Positions 32,816-44,171 of a stretch of 64,000 bases of DNA are shown here, in pieces. The notes below the pieces were generated by a model. That model saw nothing but the letters and a program-made list of their open reading frames with translations, was not told where the DNA came from and made no database searches. Position 1 is the first letter of the stretch. Every line of letters starts with the position of its first letter. A program made the translations under genes and the position numbers. The stretch covers positions 1,137,783,382 through 1,137,847,381 of the forward strand of contig NC_056726.1 in assembly GCF_019279795.1 (NCBI RefSeq). Direction: 5' to 3'. This stretch comes from Protopterus annectens. Its lineage: Eukaryota > Chordata > Ceratodontiformes > Protopteridae.

Positions 32816-33569
32816 GCAAGTATACCGAGTACTGAAGCAAAGAGGCACTCAAACTGAATGTCATGTTTAGGTCCTGCTTTTGAATAAGAGTTGAAAAGAA
32901 GCAATTTAAAGAATACTGTGAAGAATTTAAATGTAAGCCAAGTAGTTAATAGTAAGTAGAGGAACCAGTGACAGAATTATATACTTACTGCTGCAAGAAT
33001 ACTTGGGATTCATCCAGAAAACATCAGAATTCAGAGCTGTTCTTCTACAAGTTAAGTTCATCTTTGCATCCACAGGGTTACTCAGACTGTATTTAGAGGC
33101 AAACAAAGCATGACCTGACTGTTTTACCTATAAAAACGAACTACAATAATTATTTTTGTGCATGTTGCAGAGAGATATCACAGATAAAATGATTAAGTCA
33201 GTTTCAGCTACTGAAACTACGCATGATGAAGACAACCTTATTTATCTCCTTAATGCTAAAACAGCTTGCTGCAGTACCTGTAACTGAGATCTCCCTGTGC
33301 TACAGAATTACTCTGTGATGTATAATACATATTCTAGAGCTCCACAAATCTGCACAGAGCATCGGGCTCATCCTACACAATTGGAGGAACTTATTTCCCT
33401 CCCTGGTTACACAAAATAAACACTATCTATAATTTAAAAATATACTGTATCTATGTGTATTTTGTTTTATTTTACATTGGCTGTTGCTTCAGAACTGTAA
33501 TAGAGGTACATTATAAGAGCTGAGAAATATGAAACAACTGAATTTCATTAAAGCTGGTAAAGGTAGCAG
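32816..33569. other. No recognised gene
   Basis: AT-rich sequence between SINE-2 and a possible PLE fragment. No coding block or repeat family was recognised. Confidence 0.5.
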
Positions 33570-33842
33570 GTTAGTTACCAGAAGGCAGGAGTATGTTTCA
33601 GCAATAATAAAAAAAGTTATTGATAGTGATAAAGGTTTTCTTTTAAATAACTGAATTGTCCTTATAGAGATTTAGATGAGATACTGTTAGAATTATTGCA
33701 AAATGAGGAAATCGATCTACGTTTATTCAAAATTTAATGGTTAAAAAGCCAAGGTAAGGCTGCTTTTTAATATACCAAAATTCATAAAGATGTGTAGTTC
33801 CATGTTTGAGCTCAGATATTTAGCTAGTGGGATTCGGATATG
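33570..33842 (+). pseudogene. Possible PLE reverse-transcriptase fragment
   Basis: LLFNIPKFIKM followed by LRYLASGIRI resembles the PLE signature PKIHK...RPI(V/I)S/DG. The preceding text (about 33660-33750) would be the upstream RT segment. Several stops are present. The CR1-5 5' end begins right after it. Confidence 0.4.
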
Positions 33843-33899
33843 TAACTGGTAGTCTATTGGCCGTTTTGGGCCAATTTCTAGCTATTTCAAGTCTCCCTG

Positions 33900-33906
33900 T
33901 ATAAAA
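33900..33906 (+). promoter_or_regulatory. TATA-like box, first 5' monomer of CR1-5
   Basis: TATAAAA inside the conserved block, with a GC-rich segment (CGCTTTGGCGCGG) just downstream. LINE promoters are often TATA-less, so this is a candidate only. Confidence 0.4.
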
Positions 33907-34492
33907 CCCGCTTTGGCGCGGTTTTTGTGCTTGTTACTACTCAGCCAAGCTCCTCGTGGTCCTGCAGAGTGGTGCTAGCAGCAGAGAGGCTAAAAGAGCG
34001 ACTGCTAACCTGATAAGTGTTTTTTTTCCTGCTACTACCTGGGCGACTGTCTGATCTAGCCAAACTGCAAGTATTTCTGCTTCTTGAACTGTTTTAAACT
34101 GTTTAAAGTTGTTTTTGCACCTGCACTTTTAAAGTTTGTCCTGTTTGTTGCATTTACCTGTTGAGGCAACACACATAAGTGCGCTAGCCTGTGTTACATA
34201 TTTATTGCATTTTCCTGCTGTTTGTTGCAAAAAAGAAAAAAAACAAAAAAATTATCCTTGTTTCCCGTCTTTCCTGACCTAGAGTAGTCCAAATACAGGC
34301 TTTGCTGTATTCTGGACTTTTGGAAAGTTCCTGTGTTGCCCATTTCCTTTCTTGGATAAAGGGAGGCTTCTTTATTCACCAGTGTCAATGCTTAGAGCAG
34401 CCTATCTATCCCTGGAGGAGTGTTCCCAGCACAAGAATCTGGTAGTCTATTGGCCATTCTGGGCCAATTTCTAGCTCTTTCAAGTCACCCTG

Positions 34493-34499
34493 TATAAAA
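34493..34499 (+). promoter_or_regulatory. TATA-like box, second 5' monomer of CR1-5
   Basis: Same TATAAAA in the second copy, about 305 bases before the ORF1 start codon. Its conservation in both copies argues for function over chance. Confidence 0.4.
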
Positions 34500-34803
34500 C
34501 CTGCTTTGGCACGGCTTTGCGAGATTTTGCGCATAGCGCAGCATCGGGCAGCTCCGCTTAATTGGGTTTAAACCATTCTAGGCTCCACAAAGTCTGCTCT
34601 TCACTTTTTCCCTTAGAAATGATCTAGTTCTCATAATAAACACCCTATTCCTACTCTAAAGCCTGGCACTTGCTCACTAAAGCAATTATATAAGTCAGCA
34701 CTAAAAAATTAAAAGCACTACACCCTCACAAACTCCCCTTGAGTACCTTGTTCCCCATTAGCCTTTTTTTCAATTATAAAGGAATTACCAATACTATTTT
34801 AGC

Positions 34804-35778
34804 ATGTCCAAAGGTCAGTTGTCAATCTCCTCTCTGGTCCAGCTGGTGAATCTGGGAATCTTGAGGCAATGTTACAACTGCCTCATGTACACAGACAACC
34901 CTCTCCTCCTCCCAACAAATTCCAACACATGTAAGAGATGCAACCATATAGCCAAACTGGAGGCTAAGCTCTCTCAAATCAGTACTGGCATAACCAGTCA
35001 GGAGGAGAAGGAAACCACACTCACTACAATTCCAGTCTCACATAGACCTACCACAACAGCAAACCAAACACATAAACACACAAAAACATACTCGGAGGCT
35101 CTAAATAAAAATCTACCTAAGCAGCAGAGACCTCCAAAGCAAACACCCAAGCAACCGCTACCCCAAAACAAAACACGTGCAGCACATAGCTCACAAAGCC
35201 AGTGTGCCGAACAGTCACAGCCCTTAAGGCTAAATAACACACCTGATACACTTGTAATTGGTGACTCTATCGTCAGGCACACTGACGTCCCGCTCACCAG
35301 GCTGAACAAGGAGAAAGTCACAGTGAGCTGCCTGTCGGGTGCTAGGATCCGCCACATAACAAAAGCACTCAGGTCACTCCAAGGCAAGTATAAATATGAC
35401 TCAGTCATTGTCCATGCAGGTGTAAACGACCTGAGACGTACCTCCCTGGACTACATGAATAGAGACATAGAGGATCTCTCTGAGCATGTAGCCCAGGCCG
35501 GTATGACCCTGACCTTGAGTAGCATCTTACCCTCACCAAGAATGATGTCAAAATATGAAGACAAGATGAAAAATTTCAACAATTGGCTTAAGTATTGGTG
35601 TCATTCAAAGGGGATCCAATGCCTGTCAGCCTGGGATGACATGCTCGACAAGCCACAATGCTTCGCTAGGGCCGGCTTGCACCTGTCACCCCTGGGCTTT
35701 CGGATATTGGCAAAGGCTCTTGCTACCCCCATAGTGCCTTTTTTAGGCAAGGCTCAAAAGACAAACCCACCTCCATAG
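34804..35778 (+). CDS. CR1-5 ORF1 protein, 324 aa, Cys-rich plus SGNH esterase
   Basis: Intact frame starting MSKGQLSISSLVQLVNLG. Residues about 20-45 hold paired cysteines (CYNC and CKRC), a zinc-finger-like module. Residues 50-145 are a basic, Gln/Thr/Pro-rich linker. Residues about 150-310 form an esterase of the SGNH/GDSL type: block I VIGDSIVRH with the nucleophile Ser, block III HAGVNDLR, and a C-terminal A-G-L-H-L-S block with the likely catalytic His (ARAGLHLSPLGFRILAKALA). Esterase-bearing ORF1 proteins are established for CR1 LINEs. The protein is thought to bind element RNA, but the esterase's role is unsettled. ORF2 starts 29 bases after its stop, as in a bicistronic LINE RNA. Confidence 0.9.
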   Translation: MSKGQLSISSLVQLVNLGILRQCYNCLMYTDNPLLLPTNSNTCKRCNHIAKLEAKLSQISTGITSQEEKETTLTTIPVSHRPTTTANQTHKHTKTYSEALNKNLPKQQRPPKQTPKQPLPQNKTRAAHSSQSQCAEQSQPLRLNNTPDTLVIGDSIVRHTDVPLTRLNKEKVTVSCLSGARIRHITKALRSLQGKYKYDSVIVHAGVNDLRRTSLDYMNRDIEDLSEHVAQAGMTLTLSSILPSPRMMSKYEDKMKNFNNWLKYWCHSKGIQCLSAWDDMLDKPQCFARAGLHLSPLGFRILAKALATPIVPFLGKAQKTNPPP

Positions 35779-35807
35779 GCATCACAAGGGATAAGAAACT
35801 AAGAGTA

Positions 35808-38595
35808 ATGCTACTCAACGCCAGAAGTCTAAACCTCAAGATGCAAGCACTCAAAACTCTCCTTAGCATGGAGAACATCAATATCTGTGCAGTAACAGAA
35901 ACCTGGTTCAAGGCTCCCAAGAGCACCCCAGCACTACCAGGTTATACCTCATACCATGCTTTTCAGCCCCAAAACTTGGACCGAACCACAAAAGGAGGGG
36001 GAGTATCAATATTCGTCAAAGTTACCCACACCTCCAGGTTGGTGACACAACACGAAGCATCAGAGACTATCCACGTGCAACTAACAGTGGGTAAAACTGC
36101 CTTCCAGTTTATAGCCTGCTACAGACCACCCTCCTAAACCCAGGAACCCCACTCGGCCTTCCTGAGAACACTGGAAAATATGAAGGTCTCTCCAAACACC
36201 ATTATATTGGGCAACTTCAACTACCCAAACATAGACTGGGAGCATTACTCTAGCTCCAACACCCTAGCCCAAAGGTTCCTAGAATTTATAAACTCAAATG
36301 CTATGGAACAACTTGTTACCACTCCCACAAGAGGGGAAAACATACTGGACCTGACCATCACCAACATGGGGGCTCTATGCTCCAGACCAGAAGTTTATCC
36401 TGCACTGGTAAGATCAGACCATAAACTAATCTCACTGGATATTCACATCCCGACCCCACCCCCTGCCCAGAAAACCACAGTGAAAAACTTCTCTGAAGCA
36501 AATTTCACACTCCTCAAAACCGAGGTGGAATCCTTCAAAGCCCCGGGGCCTGTGGAAAATACGGCCCAGACCGCAGAATCCTTTATAAATGCATTCTATG
36601 AACACCTTCAGGAATGCATGGATCATGCAATCCCAAAAAAAACCAAGACCCAATCCTCCCAAATGCAGGCATCCTGTCTGGTGGACCCCAGCCATAAACA
36701 AACTATACAATAGAAGGAGGAAGCTACTACATGATAGGGCAAAATCCCAAAAAGGGAAGGCATCTCTGATCAGTATTAGCAAAAAACTACGGGCACTCAT
36801 AAAATCGTCTAAGGCCAGCTTCAAGAGAATAATTGCACAGGACACTAAGGATAATCACAAGGCTTTCTTTAGTTATGTTAGGAACCTGGGTGAGAATTCC
36901 CAGATATGCTCAGAATTAGTCCAAAATGACAAAAAATACACTGAACCCACAGACATTGCCAACATCCTAGCTGACAGGTTTAGCCAAACTTCTCCCCCCC
37001 TCCCCACCAAAAGGGCAAATATCTATCCCAGCAGAGTGCTGCCCCCCTGACTTCTCAGATGCTCAGGTAAGAGCCGCCCTCTCCAGAGCAAAAAACACAG
37101 CATCAATGGGACCAGACGGTGTCCCGGGCTGTGTCCTACATGAACTCCAAGAAGAGCTAAACCCAGACATTAAGCAACTGTTCAAGCTCAGCCTTACTAC
37201 AGGATATGTACCCAAAGAGTGGCATACAGCAACAGTGGTCCCTCTCCACAAAGGTGGTGCCTCAATGGATCCTGGAAACTATCGCCCCATAAGCCTAACT
37301 AGCTTGGTCTGCAAAGCTATGGAAAGGATCATCATGGATATCATAAATAAAGATATTGGGGACCTACAGACACTGGATCCTACCCAGTTCGGCTTTGTTA
37401 AGGGCAGATCCTGCCTCATAAACCTGGTCAATTTCTTTGAAACAGTCACCAAGGCCATTGACGAGGGGAAGGTGGTCCACACATCCTACCTGGACCTCGC
37501 AAAAGCCTTCAATACAATACCCCCCTCGGGCATTATAGATAAGCTCACCAGCTTAAATATAAACCCCTATGTCAATAGATGGGTTGCAAACTGGCTCAAA
37601 GACAGAACCCACATGGTTAGAATTGCTGGAGCCATGTCAGACTCCAAACCAGTTACAAGTGGCATCCCACAAGGCTCAGTCCTGGGACCTCTCTTGTTCG
37701 GTATATATATCTTGGAGGTACAGGCCAACACGGAAGGACTGTGGCTGACCAAGTTCACAGATGACTGCAAACTAGGCACCATAATTGACTCTCCAGCCGA
37801 CACAAGCATCCTACAAAAGGGCCTCATAGAAACAGACAACTGGTGCCAGAGCCATGGCCTCAAGCTATGTGTATAGTCATCCCATTTGGCAAAAACAAAG
37901 TGCCCACAAATTACCACATAGGTGGTAATCCATTAAGTACAGAAGAAGTAAATAGGGACCTGGGGACCCAAGTTGATAGCAATCTCTCATTTGAAAACCA
38001 CGTGGCCAAAGTGGTTAGAAAAACATTTTATATAGCCCACCTAATCATGAAGGGATTCACATCTAGATCAGGGGAGGTCATCATGCCTCTTTACTCATCC
38101 CTCATCAGGCCCATAATTGAGTACAATGCCTCTTTTGGGATGTACCTTACCAAACACCTGCAGCAACTGGAAAGACCCCAAAAGTACCTCACCAAGAGGA
38201 TCAAAGGGCTCAAACAGATGCCATGTGCTGCCGGATTAAAGAAACTCCAGCTCTACTCAGTGGCATACTGCCTGCTCAGAGGCGATCTGTGCCTGACGTA
38301 TAAAGCCATATCCAACCCAGAATTAATGGACATGCTGCACCTCAGAAAATCCAAATCCCATCGAGCTACGCGCTCGAGAGACTTGAACCTCAGCACTGAA
38401 ATAAATAGGACATGCTGGAGGGACAGATTCATAACACAGAGGCTCCCTTTACTCTGGAATAAAATCCCAGTCCAGGTTAGGCAGAGTCCCTCATTGACTC
38501 TCTTCAAGAGGAATCTTGATGAGTGGATGGGAGATCGTAGGTTTACCCCGGGTATCACTTCTGTGTCACTGTTAGACAGAGGCACAGTATACTAA
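35808..38595 (+). pseudogene. CR1-5 ORF2 (endonuclease-reverse transcriptase), lightly damaged
   Basis: Begins MLLNARSLNLKMQALK, an APE-type endonuclease start, with NICAVTETWFKAP carrying the conserved Glu. The endonuclease continues with LGNFNYPNIDWEHYS and RSDHKLISLDIHIP (SDH motif). RT blocks: TASMGPDGVPGCVLHELQ, LHKGGASMDPGNYRPISLTS, LDLAKAFNTIPP (motif A), SGIPQGSVLGPLLFGIYI and KFTDDCKLGTII (F-T-D-D catalytic box near 37755). Damage: TAA at 36135-36137, frame changes near 36675 and 37040 (C-run), and a small deletion at about 37866. The C-terminus ends DRGTVY at 38595. Confidence 0.92.
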
Positions 38596-38725
38596 CCTCG
38601 AAAAAGGGCATAGCAAAATTCATTTAAAATGGGTGGTGAAAGCCAAGCACACTGTGGCTAGGCTTATAAATGCCCTAGGGCAGATAGCCTAGTATGAACC
38701 TATGAACCTATGAACCTATAACTGA

Positions 38726-39054
38726 AGACATTTCTGAGATTGGTTCCATCCTGCATTCAGGAACTGTGTCACCTTTTACATCGATTAAGAAACTTTTGTT
38801 TAAGGAGATCAAACTTCACATGTTTTCTCTGTAGTCTATTATTACACATGAAAAAGATAGAGAAATTCATAGAAGTGTACTAATTAAAAAATATATCAAC
38901 TAATGAATTATATCTATAATTTATTAGACACTATATTACATGTGACGTCCAGCTATATCCCACCAGACTGCCACCAATTAAATGTGACGTCCCTTTCTAT
39001 CCTGGGTCAGTTATTAAAGACAAAACCAAAGTAAACTGAAAACTATTATACTGA
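38726..39054. other. Unassigned stretch with possible LTR edge
   Basis: TGTGACGTCC occurs at 38943-38952 (within ACATGTGACGTCC) and again at 38983-38992. Between them, on the minus strand, lies TTGGTGGCAGTCTGGTGGGA, which resembles a tRNA-Leu primer-binding site (TGGTGGCAGCGGTGGGATT) next to an LTR end GGGACGTCACA. It may be the edge of an LTR interrupted by PLE-2, but no partner LTR is visible. The remainder is unrecognised. Confidence 0.35.
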
Positions 39055-39093
39055 TTAACAAAAAGAAGGAAAAAACACACCGAAAACAAAGAT

Positions 39094-39145
39094 TAAGTTA
39101 GCACTTTTGTTTACTATTTCAGCAAACTTCTTCAGACAACTGACA
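39094..39145 (-). ncRNA. Hammerhead-like motif, PLE-2 minus arm (mutated)
   Basis: Minus-strand core CTGAAGA, then a strong stem GTTTGCT/AGTAAAC, then AAAA where GAAA is expected. The G12-equivalent is changed, so cleavage is doubtful. The downstream AGTGCTAACTT aligns with the plus arm. Confidence 0.5.
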
Positions 39146-39350
39146 AAGGAATTAATCACCATTTAAATAAACAATCAAAATTATGACATTATGGAACAAT
39201 TCATAAAATCAAGCCCACATTTAAAGGACTCACAAACCATTATTGTTAACCCATTACAAAGTTAATTATCATACAAAAAGCTAATCTATCATATTACAAG
39301 AATACAAAATACATGTATAATAAAATATACATTCATTAAAAAACATTAAA

Positions 39351-40767
39351 TCATCTCAGCAAAGCCCTCAATTTTAAAATACTTTTGAAAGAAATAGCTT
39401 CATTTAAGCCTGGGGCTTTGACTGCATTCAATTTTACTTGCCAGATTAATTCTTTCTCATCCAGCTTTAAGTCGCTTGGGCCTCCCCTTTCATTATCAAT
39501 AACTTTTTCCAATACTAAAAAGTTAAATTCTTGTGAGGGGTGAGATGTAATATGTCTAGCAAGAGCATTACTCAAGTTTGATTTACCTATTGCGTAAATA
39601 TGCTCATAAATTCTCTTTTTCAAAGGCCTTTCAGTGCGACCAACATAAAAAGCTGGGCAGCAGTTACATAGTCCTAAATAAACAACACCCTTAGTGTTGC
39701 AATTATATTTACCCCTAATAGGAAGACATATATTCCCTATGGTAACCTGTTTTGTCACTTTGATATATTTACACCACCTACAGGGTCCACATTTAAACAT
39801 ACCACAATGGGGGCGATACACTTTAGGTGGACCTCTCTCCAGTAACATTTTCAAATTCCTACCTCTCCTGAATACAAACTGGGGCAAATAGCCCAAGTTG
39901 TTTTTAATCATGTTGTCTTCCACTAGGAAACACCAGTTTTTATTAATAATTGATTTTAACCAATATGCATCCATGGAGAAAGTAGTAATGCAACTAATTT
40001 TAAAATTGTCATTATTGGAAGTATTCCGAAGTTGTTCAATATCACTAGGCTTACATACTCAGTTATTCAGACTCGAACAGTCATCTTCATTGTCCACCTC
40101 CCCATTTTGGTTAACTGTGGGTGCTAACAATGGTTTCAAAGTACCCGATAATTGTTTATTATAGACTTCCTTAATAAGATCATCTATAAGGGACTTAGGG
40201 TAACCCCGCTTAAGAAACATTTCTTTTAACAGATTACATTCCTACACAAAGTCCTTTTTAGTGTAGTCATTCTAGCTGCCCGACCTAATTGACCCTTAAC
40301 CACACTTCTCTTTTGGGAAAAGGGGTGACAGCTAGAGAAATGTAGAAATGCATTAGAATACGTTGCCTTCCTAAATATCTTAGAAATGTATTGTTGGTCA
40401 CAACGCAACTTAGTTAATTCAATATGGAGATAGGAAATACTATAAGACTGAAAGTCCCATGTGAACTGTAAAAAGTCAGTGAATCCAGTGATATGTTCAA
40501 TGAATGTCTTCACAGAATCAATATCTCCCCTCCAAAGGATGAATATATCATCCAAATAACTGGTGTACCATGTGGCCCTCTCCAAAAACAAGTTATCCTT
40601 AAACAAGAAGTGTTTCTCCCAATAGGACATAACTACATTAGTCAAAGTGGCCCCACAAGGGGACCCCATGGCCACACCCATTCTTTGTAAATAAAATTGC
40701 TTATTGAAGAGGAAATAGTTATTACCTAAAATCAACTCTAATAAATATACTATAAGGTCAATACAAG
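39351..40767 (-). pseudogene. PLE-2 minus arm: RT C-terminal half and GIY-YIG endonuclease
   Basis: Minus-strand frame ending near 40767 with CIDLIVYLLELILGNNYF. It runs through GVAMGSPCGATLTNVVMSYW and TSYLDDIFILWRGD (the RT Y-x-D-D). After frame breaks near 40020-40225 comes an open frame at 39351-39974. That frame holds the CCHH-like cluster CGMFKCGPCRWC, then GVVYLGLCNCCPAFYVGRTE (the GIY-YIG core with Arg) and RIYEHI, ending KLRALLR. In PLEs the GIY-YIG domain is thought to nick target DNA. This copy lacks the RT N-terminus. Confidence 0.9.
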
Positions 40768-40769
40768 AT

Positions 40770-41537
40770 AACTTAAGGGTATTTGACTTAAAGTTATTTC
40801 GTTTCAAAAAGTTGCAATTGGAAGTACAATATCTCAATGAATGTATACGCAGACAGGAAGTCCCCAAAGGGCTTAGGCAATGGCGATACCCTTCGGGATT
40901 GATTTCAAACTCCGGGTTTCACAAGGACTTGCTCTGTTTATTCGACCATCAAGGAGTTGAATTTATGCATATATTGGTCAAAAATTATTGTAATGAACTT
41001 GAGAGTTTGAAAATTGAACTAAGTACATTGGACTCTAATATCTACTATGATAAAGATTTTCTAAGATATAAGTATGATTTTCTGCATATCTTTTCTAGTA
41101 TAGATAATGCCTTATCTAAAATCAAAGAGGTTAAAATGAAAAAATTGAATAGGGATGCTATTGCATATAGCAAAAATTTAGCTTATCCTGCACCTCCCAC
41201 TGTTATTATTTCTAACACGAATAGGGATATGAATGATGGTCCCTGTGCTTCTAACACTTTAGCTAACAATACTTGTGGCAACAATGACGTTAGTGATATT
41301 AGAGATGATGACATTTTTGAGGATGGCATAGTTACTGGGACTCCGATTGTAAGAAGGAGTGATAGGCTGGCTAATAGACAGTCTAATAACCCTGGCACAA
41401 ATAATGGTAATACAAACAATTTGGGTGCAGGATCATCTCAGGGTTTTCAAAAAAGGAAGAACAATAGGGGCCGTCAGAATCAGGGTCACCAACAACAGCA
41501 CTGGAAAAAGAAGGGTCAGAACAGGAGGAGGAGGTGA
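40770..41537 (+). pseudogene. PLE-2 upstream ORF, N-terminally truncated
   Basis: Open frame from the head-to-head junction (NLRVFDLKLFRFKK...) to the TGA at 41535-41537, with no proper ATG at its start. The middle reads FHKDLLCLFDHQGVEFMHIL and then a helical, charged stretch. The C-terminus is rich in Asn, Gly, Gln, Lys and Arg, ending WKKKGQNRRRR, suggesting nucleic-acid binding. It overlaps the RT frame by a few bases (GTGA). I recognise no fold; it is probably the N-terminal or ORF1 protein of this PLE family. Confidence 0.6.
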
Positions 41538-43464
41538 TTGCCCCCTCAACCGGTGGTGCTTCTACCAGTCCCTCTCTTAATGACAGTGTTGAATCCCTAG
41601 GTAATGATACGAACAAAATGATAATATTGTGGAATAACACTCATGACTTTAAAGTTTTTAATTTTTCCACATACACACCTGACCCATTATTGATTGATAT
41701 TCTATCTAAAGGTCCTACTTTTGTACCATCATCTAGGGGTGATCTAGCTATGAGTATAATTGATTTAAAATATTTTACTAGAAAGTTGAACTTGAATGTG
41801 TTACTAGGTCAAAATACTAGTTTAACCTCTGATTTCAAAGTGTCTAGTATTTTCAGCCCTGTTTTACATCCATCTATTTTACTCTTTGTGAGAATATGTG
41901 AGAATGATTTTAGGTCTTTATTTAACAATAAGTGGTTGTATAACACAGATACTTTCAATTTGACACAGGCTGAAAGAGACTTATTGAAAGACCTAAAATT
42001 TGCAGACATACGTATTTTAAAACCTGATAAAGGGGGAGGATTGGTCTTCATGGATAACAGTGAATATATTCAACGTATGTGCTTATTATCAGAAGGCAAA
42101 GCTTATGTTAAAACTTCCTTGAATGAGGTAAACGGTGCCTATCAACGTATAAAGGGGTTTATTCGTGATCTATTCTTGGATGGTAGAATTTATCTTGATT
42201 TATTTAATTATTTTACCATCCCATACCCCTTGACACCCATCTTATTTGGATTACCAAAAATCCATAAAAATATTGATAACCCTCCATTTCGCCCTATAAT
42301 TGATGGTAGACAATGTATCACGTATGCATGTGCTAAATTTGTGGACGTTAAACTAAAGGAAGTATTGAAAAATGAAAGTCAAATATGTAAGAATTTGTGG
42401 ACTTTCTTAGATACAATCAATAATATTCCCTTTGTAGATGATGTTAACTTCCTGACTATTGATGTACGTGACCTTTATACAGTAATTCCACAAGATATTG
42501 GATGTGAGTGGGTTAGAGAACTTTTGTTAGGGCATCATATGGATGGGTCTTGTATTGACCTTATAGCATATTTATTAGAGTTGATTTTAGGTAATAACTA
42601 TTTCCTCTTCAATAAGCAATTTTATTTAAAAAGAACGGGTGTGGCCATGGGGTCCCTTTGTGGGGCCACTTTCGTTAATGTAGTTATGGCCTATTGGGAG
42701 AAACACTTCTTGTTTAAGGATAACTTGTTTTTGGAGAGGGCCACATGTACACCCGTTATTTGGATGATATATTCATCCTTTGGAGGGGAGATATTGATTC
42801 TGTGAAGACATTCATTGAACATACAACTGGATTCACTGACTTTTTACAGTTCACATGGGACTTTCAATGTTATAGTAATTCCTATCTCGATATTGAATTA
42901 ACTAAGTTGCGTTGTGACCAACAATACATTTCTAAGATATTTAGGAAGGCAACGTATTCTAATGCATTTCTACATTTCTCTAGCTGTCACCCCTTTTCCC
43001 AAAAGAGAAGTGTGGTTAAGGGTCAATTAGTTCGGGCAGCTAGAATGACTACACTAGAAAAGGACTTTGTGGAGGAATGTAATCTGTTAAAAGAAATGTT
43101 TCTTAAGCGGGGTTACCCTAAGTCCCTTATAGATGATCTTATTAAGGAAGTCTATAATAAACGATTATCGGGTACTTTTAAACCATTGTTAGCACCTACA
43201 GTTAACCAAAATTGGGAGGTGGACAATGAAGATGACTGTTCTAGCCTGAATAACTGTGTATGTGAGCATAGTGATATTGAACAACTTCAGAATACTTCCA
43301 ATAATGATAATTTTAAAATTAGTTTCATTACTACTTTCTCCATGGATGCATATTGGTTAAAATCAATTATTAATAAAAATTGGTCTTTCCTAGTGAAGGA
43401 CAACATGTTAAAATCAGCTTGGGCTATTTGTCCCAGTTTGTATTCAGGAGAGGTAGGAATTTGA
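41534..43464 (+). pseudogene. PLE-2 reverse transcriptase
   Basis: Penelope-type RT. Blocks in order: ADIRILKPDKGGGLVFMDNS, FGLPKIHKNIDNPPFRPIID (the PKIHK...RPI signature), FLTIDVRDLYTVIP (motif A with D), GVAMGSLCGATFVNVVMAYW, then RYLDDIFILWRGD (Y-L-D-D) near 42753. The frame shifts at about 42745-42750, so two open stretches (41534-42805 and 42745-43464) are needed. Another shift near 43460 precedes the endonuclease. Otherwise long and little damaged. Confidence 0.9.
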
Positions 43465-43964
43465 AAATGTTACTGGAGAGAGGTCCACCTAAAGTGTATG
43501 GCCCCCATTGTGGTATGTTTAAATGTGGGTCATGTAGCTAGTGTAAATATATCAAAGTGACAAAACAGGTTACCATAGGGAATATATGTCTTCCTATTAG
43601 GGGTAAATATAATTGCAACACTAAGGGTGTTGTTTATTTAGGACTATGTAACTGCTGCCCAGCTTTTTATGTTGGTCCCACTGAAAGGCCTTTGAAAAAT
43701 AGAATTTATGAGCATATTTACACAATAGGTAAATCAAACTTGAATAATGCTCTTGCTAGACATATTACATCTCACCCCTCACATGAATTTAACTTTTTAG
43801 TATTGGAAAACGTTATTGATAATGAAAGGGGAGGCCCAAGCGCCTTAAAGCTGGATGAGAAAGAATTGATCTGGCAAATAAAATTGAATGCAGTCATAGC
43901 CCCAGGCTTAAATGAAGCTATTTCTTTCAAAAGTATTTTAAAATTGAGGGCTCTGCTGAGATGA
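43465..43964 (+). pseudogene. PLE-2 GIY-YIG endonuclease
   Basis: C-terminal endonuclease of the PLE. The zinc-like cluster CGMFKCGSCS-C contains a stop at about 43540. From 43557 the frame is open: GVVYLGLCNCCPAFYVGPTE, where the usual FYVGRT Arg is Pro, then RIYEHIYTIG and EKELIWQIKLNAVIAPGLNE, with stop at 43962-43964. The minus arm keeps Arg, so the plus copy has lost a likely catalytic residue. Confidence 0.88.
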
Positions 43965-44171
43965 TTTAATGTTTTTAATGAATGTATATTTTATTTTACA
44001 TGTATTTTTTATTCTTGTAATATGATAGATTAGTTTTTTGTATGATAATTAACTTTGTAATGGGTTAACAATAATGGTTTGTGGGGCCTTTAAATGTTGG
44101 CTTGATTTTATGAATTTTTCCATGATGTCATAACTTTGATTGTTTATTTAAATGGTGATTAATTCCTTTGT

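Larger units (their letters stand above)
33846..34525 (+). repeat. CR1-5 5' region with a repeated promoter-like block (593-bp spacing)
   Basis: A block of about 85 bases (CTGGTAGTCTATTGGCC, GGGCCAATTTCTAGCT, then CCTGTATAAAACC) occurs at 33846-33930 and again at 34439-34525. The copies differ by a handful of substitutions, and the second comes 593 bases downstream. This resembles the monomer arrays of some mouse L1 promoters: a 5' monomer plus the start of another. A GC-rich stretch follows each copy. Confidence 0.8.
33843..38725 (+). mobile_element. CR1-5: full-length CR1 LINE
   Basis: About 4.9 kb from a duplicated 5' region through ORF1 and ORF2 to a 3' UTR (GGCTAGGCTTATAAATGCCC, AGATAGCCTAGTATGAACC). 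It ends in octamer repeats TATGAACC x3 at about 38695-38720. It is the most complete LINE in the window and closely matches CR1-6. ORF1 is intact; ORF2 has one nonsense codon and three frame changes, so it looks recently inactive. Confidence 0.93.

Noticed and set aside
40493-40690. Plus-strand frame opposite the PLE-2 minus arm
   Set aside because: Antisense shadow of the RT, with no independent motif.
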